From assembly GCA_013911745.1 (NCBI GenBank), contig JACESO010000003.1, positions 1 to 55,634 on the forward strand: a DNA stretch of 55,634 nt, given 5' to 3'. The DNA is from Sphingobium sp. (GTDB taxonomy: Bacteria > Pseudomonadota > Alphaproteobacteria > Sphingomonadales > Sphingomonadaceae). Each line of letters opens with the position of its first letter. The first letter of the stretch is position 1. The translations under genes and the position numbers were made by a program. Positions 8,093-17,446 of the stretch are shown here, piece by piece. Below the pieces are notes generated by a model. It was given only the letters and a program-made list of their open reading frames with translations, was not told where the DNA came from and did no database searches.

Positions 8093-11000
8093 ATGATGAC
8101 CAGCCAGCCCCCCTTCGCCGCCTTCGCGCCCCCTGTCAGCCAGCCTACCCCGCTTCGCGAGGCGATCACCGCCGCTTATCGCCGGAACGAGGCGGAGGCG
8201 ATGGCGCCCCTGATCGACGCCGCCACGCTGCCAGAGGGCACGCGCGCCGCCATCGCCACGACGGCGACTTCCCTCGTCACCGCACTGCGCGCCAATCACA
8301 AGGGCAGCGGGGTCGAGGGGCTGGTGCAGGAATATGCGCTGTCCAGCCAGGAAGGCGTGGCTCTGATGTGCCTGGCCGAAGCGCTGCTGCGCATCCCCGA
8401 CAATGACACGCGCGACGCGCTGATCCGCGACAAGATCGCCGACGGCGACTGGGGATCGCATCTGGGCGGGGACAAGTCGCTGTTCGTCAACGCGGCGACA
8501 TGGGGACTGGTCGTCACCGGCAAGCTGGTCGGCAGCGTGGACGACCGGGGCCTGGGCGCGGCGCTCACCCGCCTGGTCGCGCGCGCGGGCGAGCCGGTGA
8601 TCCGGCGCGGCGTCGATCTTGCCATGCGGATGATGGGCGAACAGTTCGTCACCGGCGAGACGATCAAGCAAGCGCTGAAGCGCGCGCGGGAGATGGAGGC
8701 CAAGGGCTTTTCCTACAGCTACGACATGCTGGGGGAGGCGGCGACCACAGCGGCGGACGCTGCGCGCTACTATGCAGAGTATGAGAAGGCCATCCACGCC
8801 ATCGGCAAGGCGTCGGCGGGTCGCGGCATCCATGCCGGCCCCGGCATCTCGATCAAGTTGTCCGCGCTTCACCCGCGCTATGCCCGCGCGCAGGCGGACC
8901 GCGTAATGAGCGAGCTGCTCCCCGCCGTGAAGCGGCTCGCGCTGCTGTCCAAGGGCTATGACATCGGTTTCAACATCGACGCGGAGGAGGCCGACCGGCT
9001 CGAATTGTCGCTCGACCTGCTGGAGAGCCTGGCGCTCGACCCCGATCTTGCCGGCTGGAACGGCCTTGGCTTCGTGGTGCAGGGCTATGGCAAGCGTTGC
9101 CCCTTCGTCATCGACTGGATCGTCGATCTGGCGCGCCGCGCCGGGCGCCGGATCATGGTGCGGCTGGTCAAGGGCGCCTATTGGGACGCGGAGATCAAGC
9201 GGGCGCAGGTGGATGGGCTGGAGGGCTTTCCGGTCTACACCCGCAAGCTGCACACCGACATCGCCTATGTCGCCTGCGCGCAGAAGCTGCTCGCGGCGCG
9301 CGACGCGGTGTTCCCGCAATTCGCGACCCATAATGCGCAGACGCTGGCGACCATCTACCATCTCGCCGGGCCGGATTTCGCCCTTGGGGATTATGAGTTC
9401 CAGTGCCTGCACGGCATGGGCGAGCCGCTGTATGAGCAGGTGGTCGGCGCGGGCAGGCTGAACCGGCCGTGCCGCATCTACGCCCCGGTAGGGACGCACG
9501 AGACGCTGCTCGCCTATCTCGTCCGCCGCCTGCTGGAAAATGGCGCGAACAGCAGCTTCGTCAACCGCATTGCCGATCCGGCCGTGTCGATTGACGATCT
9601 GGCGGCCGATCCGGTCGATGTCGTCCGCGCCATGCCGCATCCCGGCGCGCAGCATGACCAGATCGCGCTGCCGGCCGATCTCTACCCCGACCGCCGCAAT
9701 TCGGCCGGCCTCGACCTCAGCAACGAAGCGACGCTCGCCAGCCTCAGCGATGCGCTGCGCCACAGCGCCACCATCGGCTGGACTGCCGCGCCGGAGGGCG
9801 GGGAAGGGGCAACGCGCCCGGTCCTCAACCCCGCCGATCATCGCGACGTGGTGGGCCATGTGACCGAAGCGTCGCCGGAACAGGCGCGCGCCGCCGCGAT
9901 CCGCGCCGCCGCCTCGCTCTGGCCGAACACGCCGGTCGCAGACCGCGCAGCGATGCTGGAGCGCGCGGCCGACGCGATGCAGGCGCGCATGCCGATCCTG
10001 CTCGGCCTCATCGTTCGCGAAGCGGGCAAGTCCCTGCCCAACGCCATCGCCGAAGTGCGCGAGGCGATCGATTTTCTGCGCTATTATGCGGCGCAGGCGC
10101 GGTCGACCTTCGGCCCGCAGCAGCAGGCGCTTGGCCCCGTCACCTGCATATCCCCATGGAATTTCCCGCTGGCGATCTTCACCGGACAGGTCGCCGCCGC
10201 GCTGGTGGCGGGCAACCCGGTGCTGGCGAAGCCGGCCGAGGAAACGCCGCTGATCGCGGCTGAGGCGGTGCGCCTGCTGCATGAGGCGGGTGTTCCGGCC
10301 GACGCGCTGCAACTGCTGCCCGGCGAGGGGCCGATCGGGGCCGCCCTGGTCGCAGCGCCGGAAACCGCCGCCGTGATGTTCACCGGATCGACCGAAGTCG
10401 CGCGGTTGATCCAGAAGCAGCTCGCCACGCGCCTTTCGCCTGCGGGCAAGCCCATCCCCCTGATCGCCGAGACCGGCGGGCAGAATGCCATGATCGTGGA
10501 CAGCAGCGCGCTGGCCGAACAGGTGGTGGCAGACGTGATCGCGTCTGCCTTCGACAGCGCGGGGCAGCGCTGCTCGGCGCTGCGCATTCTCTGCCTGCAG
10601 GAGGATGTGGCCGACCGCACGCTCGCCATGCTGAAGGGAGCGCTGGCGGAACTTCGGATCGGCCGCACCGATGCTCTCAATGTCGACATCGGACCGGTCA
10701 TCACGGCGGAGGCGCGGGACGGCATCGGCCGCCATGTCGAGGCGATGAAGGCGCTGGGCCGCAGGGTGGAGCAGAGCCCGCTGCCGCCCGGATGCGCGCA
10801 TGGAACCTTCGTGCCGCCGACGATCATCGAGATCGACAGCATCGCGGACCTGAACCGCGAGATATTCGGTCCCGTCCTCCATGTCCTGCGCTTCCGGCGC
10901 GACCGGCTGGACGCGCTGGTGGAGGAGATCAACGGCACCGGCTATGGCCTCACCTTCGGCCTGCACACGCGGCTGGACGAAACCATCGCGCGCGTCACCG

Positions 11001-11698
11001 AGCAGGTGAAGGTCGGCAACATCTATGTGAACCGCAACGTCATCGGCGCGATCGTCGGGGTTCAGCCCTTCGGCGGCTGCGGCCTGTCGGGCACGGGGCC
11101 GAAGGCTGGCGGGCCGCTCTATCTCGGCCGGCTCGTCACCACGCCGCCGGTCTTTGCCGAACGGGTGAGCCATCTGCGTTCGCCGCTCCATGCCTTTGCC
11201 GACTGGCTGGACGCGCAGGGGGAGGGCGAAGCCGCCGCGCAGGCGCGCCGCACAGGCGACTCGTCCGCGCTGGGCGTCGAACTGATGCTGCCGGGACCGG
11301 TGGGCGAGCGCAACCTTTATGCGCTGCACCCGCGCGGTCGCGTCCTGATGCGCCCTGCGACGCGGCAGGGACTGTACCGGCAGATGGCGGCGGTGCTCGC
11401 CACCGGGAATCGGGGCATTATACAGGGCATGACGCCGCCCCGCGGCTTACCGCGGGTAGTCGAGACATCGTTCAGCAGCATCGGCGAGGCGCCCTTCGCC
11501 GCCGTTCTGGTGGAAGGGGATGCGGCGAAAATCCTCGCCACGACCCAGGCGGTCGCCGATCTGCCCGGCCCGATCGCGTCGGTCCATGCCGACGATCATG
11601 GCCATGGCTACTGCCTCGACTGGCTGCTGGAGGAACAGTCGACCTCCATCAACACGACGGCGGCGGGTGGCAATGCCAGCCTGATGATGATCGGCTGA
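8093..11698 (+). CDS. putA: bifunctional proline dehydrogenase / L-glutamate gamma-semialdehyde dehydrogenase
   Basis: This 1201-residue protein oxidises proline to glutamate in two coupled steps at the membrane face. The FAD-dependent proline dehydrogenase barrel occupies roughly residues 150-470 (IKLSALHPRY near 250, RLVKGAYWD near 357, FATHNAQT near 409). The aldehyde dehydrogenase domain runs from about 560 to 1030, with PWNFPLAIFTGQ, general base Glu793 in AETGGQN, and nucleophile Cys827 in AGQRCSALR. A C-terminal domain follows. There is no N-terminal ribbon-helix-helix, so it is the bifunctional, not the autoregulating trifunctional, form. It starts MM with no clear Shine-Dalgarno sequence; either ATG could be used. 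Confidence 0.95.
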   Translation: MMTSQPPFAAFAPPVSQPTPLREAITAAYRRNEAEAMAPLIDAATLPEGTRAAIATTATSLVTALRANHKGSGVEGLVQEYALSSQEGVALMCLAEALLRIPDNDTRDALIRDKIADGDWGSHLGGDKSLFVNAATWGLVVTGKLVGSVDDRGLGAALTRLVARAGEPVIRRGVDLAMRMMGEQFVTGETIKQALKRAREMEAKGFSYSYDMLGEAATTAADAARYYAEYEKAIHAIGKASAGRGIHAGPGISIKLSALHPRYARAQADRVMSELLPAVKRLALLSKGYDIGFNIDAEEADRLELSLDLLESLALDPDLAGWNGLGFVVQGYGKRCPFVIDWIVDLARRAGRRIMVRLVKGAYWDAEIKRAQVDGLEGFPVYTRKLHTDIAYVACAQKLLAARDAVFPQFATHNAQTLATIYHLAGPDFALGDYEFQCLHGMGEPLYEQVVGAGRLNRPCRIYAPVGTHETLLAYLVRRLLENGANSSFVNRIADPAVSIDDLAADPVDVVRAMPHPGAQHDQIALPADLYPDRRNSAGLDLSNEATLASLSDALRHSATIGWTAAPEGGEGATRPVLNPADHRDVVGHVTEASPEQARAAAIRAAASLWPNTPVADRAAMLERAADAMQARMPILLGLIVREAGKSLPNAIAEVREAIDFLRYYAAQARSTFGPQQQALGPVTCISPWNFPLAIFTGQVAAALVAGNPVLAKPAEETPLIAAEAVRLLHEAGVPADALQLLPGEGPIGAALVAAPETAAVMFTGSTEVARLIQKQLATRLSPAGKPIPLIAETGGQNAMIVDSSALAEQVVADVIASAFDSAGQRCSALRILCLQEDVADRTLAMLKGALAELRIGRTDALNVDIGPVITAEARDGIGRHVEAMKALGRRVEQSPLPPGCAHGTFVPPTIIEIDSIADLNREIFGPVLHVLRFRRDRLDALVEEINGTGYGLTFGLHTRLDETIARVTEQVKVGNIYVNRNVIGAIVGVQPFGGCGLSGTGPKAGGPLYLGRLVTTPPVFAERVSHLRSPLHAFADWLDAQGEGEAAAQARRTGDSSALGVELMLPGPVGERNLYALHPRGRVLMRPATRQGLYRQMAAVLATGNRGIIQGMTPPRGLPRVVETSFSSIGEAPFAAVLVEGDAAKILATTQAVADLPGPIASVHADDHGHGYCLDWLLEEQSTSINTTAAGGNASLMMIG

Positions 11699-11745
11699 GC
11701 CCGCTCACATAGGTTAGGCCCCGCTTGCTTCCCGGTCCTTGGCCG

Positions 11746-11771
11746 GGAACGGTCGCGATGCGGCAACGGTT
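11746..11771 (+). promoter_or_regulatory. EcfG-type stress promoter candidate (GGAAC-N17-GGTT)
   Basis: GGAAC at 11746-11750 is followed after 17 bases by GGTT (11768-11771), one base off the alphaproteobacterial general-stress consensus GGAAC-N16/17-CGTT. A start site about 7 bases further on would leave a short leader to the strong AAGGAGG at 11788 and the ATG at 11800. The geometry fits a real promoter. Confidence 0.5.
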
Positions 11772-11799
11772 AGCCGGTCATCCCAACAAGGAGGCCAGC

Positions 11800-12393
11800 A
11801 TGGGCGAAACCGTGACACCGTATCCCGGTGATGACGCGCCGTTGAGCGAATCCAAACATGGCGACCGGCAGGAAGCGGCCAGTCAGTTGATCGCGCACCC
11901 TGTCGGCGACACGCTGGTCGCCAAGACGGTGACGATCGCGCGACCCCGACAGGAGCTTTATGATTATTGGCGGGCGCTCGAACGGCTGCCGACCTTCATG
12001 GACAATGTCCTGTCGGTCGAACCGCTGGGCGGCGCGCGCTACATGTGGGTGGTGAAGGCTCCAGCCGGCAAGACCGTCGAATGGATCGCCGCCATCACGG
12101 AGGACGTGCCGGGCGAAGCGATCGGATGGGCGTCGGAGGAAGGCGCGGACGTGCCCAACCGCGGCCGCGTCGAATTTCGCGACGCGCCCGGCGGGCGCGG
12201 CACTTGGGTCACTGCCACCATCCTCTACGATCCGCCCGGCGGCGCGGTCGGCAGGATCATCGCCAAGCTGTTTCAGCGCGAGCCGGCGATCCAGGCGCGG
12301 CGCGACCTCCGCCGCTTCAAGCAGCTGATGGAAACCGGCGAGATCGCCACGGGCGCACGGAACCTGCGCGAATATGCTGAGGAGACGGACTGA
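11800..12393 (+). CDS. SRPBCC family protein (cyclase/dehydrase-like)
   Basis: I place the start at ATG 11800, six bases after a perfect AAGGAGG, rather than at an in-frame ATG further upstream. The 197-residue protein has a START/SRPBCC-like domain over about residues 45-175: the entry motif [15 protein letters not shown], the [11 protein letters not shown] helix, the [19 protein letters not shown] strand pair, and the closing helix [10 protein letters not shown]. These cavity proteins bind hydrophobic ligands, but the function of this subfamily is unknown. Its stop overlaps the next ATG by one base (TGATG at 12391-12395), so it is co-translated with an alcohol dehydrogenase. An EcfG-type promoter upstream suggests a stress role. 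Confidence 0.8.
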   Translation: MGETVTPYPGDDAPLSESKHGDRQEAASQLIAHPVGDTLVAKTVTIARPRQELYDYWRALERLPTFMDNVLSVEPLGGARYMWVVKAPAGKTVEWIAAITEDVPGEAIGWASEEGADVPNRGRVEFRDAPGGRGTWVTATILYDPPGGAVGRIIAKLFQREPAIQARRDLRRFKQLMETGEIATGARNLREYAEETD

Positions 12394-13577
12394 TGCGCGC
12401 ATTGACCTGGCACGGCAAGCATGACGTCCGCGTCGATACGGTGGACGATCCCGAGATCATCAACCCCCGCGACGCCATCATCAAGGTGACATCCACCGCC
12501 ATCTGCGGGTCGGACCTGCACCTGTATGACGGATATATCCCGACGATGAAGGCGGGCGACATCCTGGGCCACGAATTCATGGGCGAGGTTGTGGAGACCG
12601 GCCCCGGATCGACATTGAAGAAGGGGCAGCGGGTCGTCGTGCCCTTCACCATCAGCTGCGGCAGCTGCTTTCATTGCTCCAAGCATCAATATTCCGCCTG
12701 CGACAACGGCCTGCCCGCCGACAACCAGGACATTGCCCAGACGGCCTATGGTCAGCCGATGGCCGGGCTGTTCGGCTACAGCCATATGACCGGCGGCTAT
12801 GCAGGCGGGCAGGCCGAATATGTGCGTGTCCCCTTCTCCGACGTCGGGCCAATCGTCATCCCGGACGGCGTGGAGGACGACAAGGTGCTGTTCCTGTCCG
12901 ACATCCTTCCCACAGGCTGGATGGCGGCGGAAAATGCGCAGATCGAACCGGGCGACACCGTCGCGGTCTGGGGCTGCGGCCCGGTCGGCCTGTTCAGCGT
13001 CCAGTCCGCCTTCCTCATGGGAGCGGAGCGGGTAATCGCCATCGATCATTTCCCCCACCGCCTTGAACTTGCCCGCCGCTTCGGCGCGGAGACGATCAAT
13101 TTCGAGGAGACGAAGACCTATGACGCGCTGATGGAGATGACCGGCGGTATCGGGCCGGACGCCTGCATCGATGCGGTGGGTCTGGAGGCGCACGGCTTCT
13201 TTGCGGACAATGTGTGGGACCAGATCAAGGTTTCGACCTTCATGGCGACCGACCGCACCCATTCGATCCGTCAGGCGATCCTTGCCTGCCGGAAGGGCGG
13301 GCGGGTGTCGATGCCTGCGGTCTATGGCGGCTTCGTCGACAAATTCCCGCTCGGCGCCTTCATGGAAAAGGGACTGACGCTCAAGACCGGGCAGACCCAT
13401 GTGCAGCATTATATGCCCGCGCTGCTGAACGCGGTGATGGAAGGGAAGATCGATACGACCTTCCTCATCAGCCATCGCATGCCGCTCGAACAGGCGGCCG
13501 AGGGATATCGCATGTTCCACGACAAGCAGAATGAAGTGACCAAGATCGTGCTGAAGCCCGGCATGGTTCTCGCCTGA
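12393..13577 (+). CDS. zinc-dependent alcohol dehydrogenase (formaldehyde dehydrogenase-like)
   Basis: The 394-residue protein is a medium-chain dehydrogenase. Catalytic zinc residues are visible as Cys38 (TAICGSD), His60 and Glu61 (GHEFMGE). The structural zinc lobe has Cys89, Cys92, Cys95 and Cys103 in CGSC-x2-C-x7-C spacing. The Rossmann motif is WGCGPVG, near residue 192. The size and the insertion after the zinc lobe resemble the glutathione-independent formaldehyde dehydrogenase-like subgroup, often annotated simply as a glutathione-dependent or zinc-dependent alcohol dehydrogenase. It is coupled to the SRPBCC gene and followed after 24 bases by an SDR, a common stress-associated trio. 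The substrate cannot be read from the sequence. Confidence 0.85.
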   Translation: MRALTWHGKHDVRVDTVDDPEIINPRDAIIKVTSTAICGSDLHLYDGYIPTMKAGDILGHEFMGEVVETGPGSTLKKGQRVVVPFTISCGSCFHCSKHQYSACDNGLPADNQDIAQTAYGQPMAGLFGYSHMTGGYAGGQAEYVRVPFSDVGPIVIPDGVEDDKVLFLSDILPTGWMAAENAQIEPGDTVAVWGCGPVGLFSVQSAFLMGAERVIAIDHFPHRLELARRFGAETINFEETKTYDALMEMTGGIGPDACIDAVGLEAHGFFADNVWDQIKVSTFMATDRTHSIRQAILACRKGGRVSMPAVYGGFVDKFPLGAFMEKGLTLKTGQTHVQHYMPALLNAVMEGKIDTTFLISHRMPLEQAAEGYRMFHDKQNEVTKIVLKPGMVLA

Positions 13578-13601
13578 CCGGCGCAGCAGAAGGAGATGGA
13601 C

Positions 13602-14390
13602 ATGGCTTCCGACACATTCGCCGTGGTGACCGGCGCATCGACCGGCATCGGCTTCGAACTGGCGCACCTTGCGGCTCAGGCGGGCCACGACCTGCTGGTG
13701 GTTGCGGACGAGCCGCTGATAGAAGCAGCCGCGCGCGATTTCGCGCAACATGGCGTGGCGGTCCAGCCGCTGGTGGCGGACCTTTCCACCATCGAGGGCG
13801 TGGACAGGCTGATCGCCGCGACCAACGGCCGCCCGATCGACATACTCTGCGCCAATGCGGGGCGCGGCATTGGCCACGGCTTTCTGGAGCAGGATGTCGC
13901 GGACTGGCGCAGGGTAATAGATACCAACGTCACCGGCACGCTTTACCTGCTGCAACAGGTGCTGAGGCAGATGGTAGCACGGAATGCCGGCAAGGTGCTC
14001 ATCACCGGATCGATCGCGGGCTTCGTCCCCGGCTCCTTCCACGCGGTCTATAACGGCACCAAGGCCTTCGTGGACAGTTTCGCAGACGCCATCCGCAATG
14101 AACTGAAGGATGTCGAGGGCGTGACCATCACCACCTTGATGCCCGGCCCCACCGACACGGAATTTTTCGAGCGCGCCGACATGCTCGATACGAGCGTCGG
14201 CCAGGCGAGGAAGGATGACCCGGCGAAGGTGGCGCGCGACGGGTGGGAGGCGATGCTGGCGGGCAAGGGCAACATCATATCGGGCTGGAAGAACAAGCTG
14301 ACGGCGGCCGCATCCCACATCGCGCCGGCGGCGGTGCTGGCGGAACAGCATCGCAGCATGGCCGAACCCGGATCAGGTAAGGCGGATTGA
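13602..14390 (+). CDS. short-chain dehydrogenase/reductase (SDR)
   Basis: An AAGGAG at 13590-13595 is too close to the ATG at 13596 and well placed for the ATG at 13602, which I choose (262 residues). The classical SDR signatures are present: TGASTGIG at residues 10-17 for NAD(P) binding, CANAGRG for the NAG motif, a serine in LITGSIAG, and Tyr150/Lys154 in YNGTK. It would reduce a ketone or oxidise an alcohol in the cytoplasm. It is the third gene of the SRPBCC-ADH-SDR group and probably shares its promoter. A GGGGC...GCCCC hairpin without a T run lies just after the stop (14397-14422). Confidence 0.87.
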   Translation: MASDTFAVVTGASTGIGFELAHLAAQAGHDLLVVADEPLIEAAARDFAQHGVAVQPLVADLSTIEGVDRLIAATNGRPIDILCANAGRGIGHGFLEQDVADWRRVIDTNVTGTLYLLQQVLRQMVARNAGKVLITGSIAGFVPGSFHAVYNGTKAFVDSFADAIRNELKDVEGVTITTLMPGPTDTEFFERADMLDTSVGQARKDDPAKVARDGWEAMLAGKGNIISGWKNKLTAAASHIAPAAVLAEQHRSMAEPGSGKAD

Positions 14391-14459
14391 CGGGAAGGGG
14401 CGATCGCTTTCGCGTTTGCCCCCTAACGCCCATAATATTGCCTTATGTCAGTGTCGGCC

Positions 14460-14484
14460 GGAACGTCCTGCTGTGCCCTGCATT
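14460..14484 (+). promoter_or_regulatory. weak EcfG-type promoter candidate (GGAAC-N16-CATT)
   Basis: GGAAC at 14460-14464 and CATT at 14481-14484 are separated by 16 bases, one mismatch from the consensus -10. The Shine-Dalgarno of the next small gene follows 13 bases later, the same arrangement as at 11746 and 24765. Confidence 0.35.
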
Positions 14485-14509
14485 CAGCCTTCGACAAGGA
14501 GAGATGCAC

Positions 14510-14692
14510 ATGGCCACCCTGATTTCGATCCGCTCCATCCCCGCCGACGAAGCGCTCTGCGGCAGCGGAGATGTGGATGCCTATCACCGCCAAATCCATG
14601 AGCGCCGCCGCGCGTGGCTGGGGATCGACAGGGACCGGACCCAGCCGGCCCGTTCAGGCCGCGATGGGATGGTGCAGCGCCGGGCCGAATAG
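14510..14692 (+). CDS. small uncharacterised protein (60 residues)
   Basis: AAGGAGA at 14496-14502 is well spaced for ATG 14510 but not for the ATG at 14504, so I choose 14510. The protein is short, charged and Arg-rich towards the end (HERRRAWLGIDRDR), with no signal peptide or membrane segment. I recognise no domain. It has a plausible stress promoter and a good ribosome site, which argues that it is real. Its last 39 bases overlap the convergent gene at 14654-14965, so one of the two 3' ends could be wrong. Confidence 0.5.
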   Translation: MATLISIRSIPADEALCGSGDVDAYHRQIHERRRAWLGIDRDRTQPARSGRDGMVQRRAE

Positions 14693-14965
14693 CGCCCGCA
14701 CCTGCTTCAGGCAGTTGTCGAGAGAGGGGCCCGCAAAATGTGTGTCCCTCCCATCGGCATGGCGGATGCTGACTTCCCAAAGCGTCTGGCCGTTGACGCA
14801 CGCCGAGCGCGCCGCGCTGTCGCTGAAGCGGGGCGCTTCGGCGAGGCGTTCGCGATGCAGGAGGTGGCGGGCGATTGTCGTGTGGCTTTCCCGATGCGGA
14901 TTGCACCGGATCTGAAAATTTTCGCTATGTGCCGCCAGCCATTCCAACATCGTACCGTCGATCAT
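14654..14965 (-). CDS. hypothetical protein (103 residues)
   Basis: Starting at the internal ATG (MIDGTMLEWLAAHSENF), preceded by a GAGAG stretch at a reasonable distance, gives 103 residues. The composition is globular: an N-terminal helix, an ARHLLHRERLAE helix, then strand-like WEVSIRHADG and a GPSLDNCLKQVRALF helix. This looks like a real soluble protein rather than antisense noise. I do not recognise a family. It stands alone and converges on the small gene at 14510. Confidence 0.55.
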   Translation of the reverse strand: MIDGTMLEWLAAHSENFQIRCNPHRESHTTIARHLLHRERLAEAPRFSDSAARSACVNGQTLWEVSIRHADGRDTHFAGPSLDNCLKQVRALFGPALHHPIAA

Positions 14966-15055
14966 CGTGCCGCTCTCTCGTGAAGCGCAGGCGAACATGC
15001 CCGCTGCATAAGCGGAGACGCGTGTAAAAGGGGCAAGTTCCGTGTCCTTCAGCCG

Positions 15056-17446
15056 CTATTCATATAGGTTAACGAAATAGGGATCCCGCGCAAACATTCG
15101 TGCGGGCGGCAAGTCGTCCTCCCCTTCGAGGCGGGTGTCGCCCCACCATGGCTCGTCCGGCATTCCACCCCGTTCCACAATCGGCAGGCCGAGGCGCAGG
15201 GCGACGGCGCAGACCAGCCTCTTCCCCTCATGCCGCCGCTCGAAGGCGAGGATATGGCCGGCTCGCAGGCCGGTGGCGGGGATCGGCCGATAGCTGCCAT
15301 GCGCGAACAGGGCAGGCGCGCTGTTGCGCAGGGCGCTCAGTCTGTGGACCAATCCGATCTTCCGCCCGTCTGCGCCTTCGTCATCCAGCAGCTTTGCTTG
15401 GCGGGCGACATAGTCCACCGCACGGCGATTGTCGGGATCGACCAGGCTGAAGTCCATTGCCTCGCACCCCTGATAGGTGTCGGGCACGCCCGGCACGCAG
15501 AATTTGAGTGCGGTTTGCGCCAGCGTGTTCGCCATGGCGGCGGGTGCGATGCGCTCTAGAAATGCGGACATATCTGCCCGGAAATCCTCTGCGGCGAGGA
15601 GCCGCTCGACGAGAAGCTGCGCCCGCCCTTCATAGTCGCTGTCCGGCGCTTCCCAGCTTGACCGCAGCCGCCCTTCGCGCAGCGATTTTTCCAGCCAGGC
15701 TGCGATCCGGCCGCTGAAATCGTCTGCGAGCGGACGCCCGGCCTCGTGCGGCCAGACGCCGATCAGCGTTTGGAGGATCTGGTAGCGATCGGCCGGATGG
15801 ACGAGGAGATCGGGTTCCCGGTCGATCCACCGCGCCACCGCCTCCCGCCACAGGTCTGGCACTGCGCTCAGCACGGCCAGCCGAGCGCGCACATCCTCGC
15901 CACGCTTGTGGTCGTGGGTTGCGCTCGCCAGCATGGCGTGAGGGAAGAGGCCGCCTCGCTCCGACGCGCGACGGTGAAAGGTGTCGATGGAGATGGAGAA
16001 CTGTTCCGGCGCGGAGCCGACATCATTCGCCGACAGCAGCGGCGCGTAGCGGTAGAAGGCGGTGTCCTCCACGCCCTTGGCGGCGATCGGCGCGGACAAT
16101 TGCTGGAAGCGCCTGACCGCTTGCGCGACAAGCGTAGGGTCGCCCTGCTTGTCGCCGCTCAGCCAGTCCAGCACCAGCCGCGCGACATTCGCTTCGCCGG
16201 GCGGAAGATGAGGCTGAACGTCCTCCCATGCCTTGTCGCGCGCGGCCGTGTCGCTGGCAGGCGCGGCGCGACCGTCATGATAGGTGCGATACACGGGGAA
16301 GACCCACAGCAGCCGCTCGATCGCGCGGCGGAGCATCGCCGGGTTGATGGCTTCCATCGCGGGGGCCGCCGGGCGCTCCGCAGCGACCAACGCTTCGAAC
16401 GCGGCGACGCAGGCCCCAAGCTGCGCGTCGAACTGCCAGGACAGCATGTCGCGGCGGGCCTGCGTCACGACCGCAAGCGGATCGACATGGGCAGGGTCGA
16501 AGGATTGCCACAGCGCCTTGAGCGGCTCTTCGCCCGCCGGATCGTGCAGCAGCGCGGTCGCGTCGCGCATGAAATCATAGCCGCTGGTCCCGTCCACGCC
16601 CCAGTCGGCGGGCAGCGCTTCGTCCGCCGCCAATATCTTTTCCACCACGATGTAGGCGCGGTCCTCCCCGTCGCGGATGGCGTCGAACCGCGCGCGCAGC
16701 GTCCGGCAATAGCCTGCCGGATCGGTCAGCCCATCGACATGGTCGATCCGCACCCCGTCGATCAGCCCTTCGCGGAACAGGTCGAAATAGAGGCGGTGCG
16801 TGTCTTCGAAGACGTGCGGGTCTTCGATCCGCAGGCCCGCCAGATCGTTGATAGAAAAGAAGCGCCGCCAGTTGAGGCTGTCATTGGCGGTGCGCCAGTG
16901 GACCAGCCGATAATGCTGCCGGTCGAGCAGGTCATGAAGGTCGCCGCCGGTCGATCCCGGCCGCAGCGGTAGCGCCTGTTCGCCATAGAGGACCAGTTGC
17001 CCCTCCTGAAGCCTCAAGTCGCCCGACGCGACGACTTCAGGCAGGGTCGCGCCCAGGATCGGCAGGATCAGCGGTCCACGCCAGTCGATGTCGAACCAGC
17101 GGGCATAGGGGCTGTCCGGCCCCAGCCTCAGCACGTCGTTCCAGTAGGGATTCTCGCCGCCGGCCACGCCCATATGATTGGGCACGATGTCGATGATGAT
17201 GCCCATGCCCCGCGCGCGCAGGGCGGCCGCGAGCTGCCTGAACCCCTCGTCCCCGCCCAGTTCCGGGTTGATGCGGGTGGGGTCCACCACATCATAACCG
17301 TGGCTCGACCCCTTGCGCGCGGTGGTGATGGGGGAGGCGTAGACATGGCTGAAACCCAGGTCCGCGAGATAGGGGATGATCGCCTGCGCGGCGCTGAAAG
17401 GGAAGTCGCGCGTCAATTGCAGCCGATACGTGGAGCGAGGGATCAT
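15056..17446 (-). CDS. treY: malto-oligosyltrehalose synthase (TreY)
   Basis: The start is the ATG at 17446 (MIPRSTYRLQLTRDF), which overlaps the malQ stop by four bases; the frame stays open upstream but only as a shadow of malQ. The 796-residue GH13 protein converts the reducing-end alpha-1,4 bond of maltodextrins to an alpha,alpha-1,1 bond. The opening motif YRLQL and LGFSHVYASPI are characteristic of TreY. The catalytic candidates are Asp235 (GVRIDHVDGL), Glu269 (YIVVEKI) and Asp512 (THDHKRGEDVRARL). It is the last gene of the glgX-treZ-malQ-treY operon. The product is the substrate of TreZ encoded two genes upstream. Confidence 0.95.
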   Translation of the reverse strand: MIPRSTYRLQLTRDFPFSAAQAIIPYLADLGFSHVYASPITTARKGSSHGYDVVDPTRINPELGGDEGFRQLAAALRARGMGIIIDIVPNHMGVAGGENPYWNDVLRLGPDSPYARWFDIDWRGPLILPILGATLPEVVASGDLRLQEGQLVLYGEQALPLRPGSTGGDLHDLLDRQHYRLVHWRTANDSLNWRRFFSINDLAGLRIEDPHVFEDTHRLYFDLFREGLIDGVRIDHVDGLTDPAGYCRTLRARFDAIRDGEDRAYIVVEKILAADEALPADWGVDGTSGYDFMRDATALLHDPAGEEPLKALWQSFDPAHVDPLAVVTQARRDMLSWQFDAQLGACVAAFEALVAAERPAAPAMEAINPAMLRRAIERLLWVFPVYRTYHDGRAAPASDTAARDKAWEDVQPHLPPGEANVARLVLDWLSGDKQGDPTLVAQAVRRFQQLSAPIAAKGVEDTAFYRYAPLLSANDVGSAPEQFSISIDTFHRRASERGGLFPHAMLASATHDHKRGEDVRARLAVLSAVPDLWREAVARWIDREPDLLVHPADRYQILQTLIGVWPHEAGRPLADDFSGRIAAWLEKSLREGRLRSSWEAPDSDYEGRAQLLVERLLAAEDFRADMSAFLERIAPAAMANTLAQTALKFCVPGVPDTYQGCEAMDFSLVDPDNRRAVDYVARQAKLLDDEGADGRKIGLVHRLSALRNSAPALFAHGSYRPIPATGLRAGHILAFERRHEGKRLVCAVALRLGLPIVERGGMPDEPWWGDTRLEGEDDLPPARMFARDPYFVNLYE

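Noticed and set aside
7994-11329. 1111-codon open frame on the minus strand opposite putA
   Set aside because: High-GC genes often leave long open frames on the opposite strand. The composition (Arg, Gln, Asp, His-rich) and the lack of any fold pattern mark it as a shadow of putA.
14397-14422. Hairpin after the SDR gene as a terminator
   Set aside because: GGGGC/GCCCC pairing exists, but the loop is long and there is no T run.
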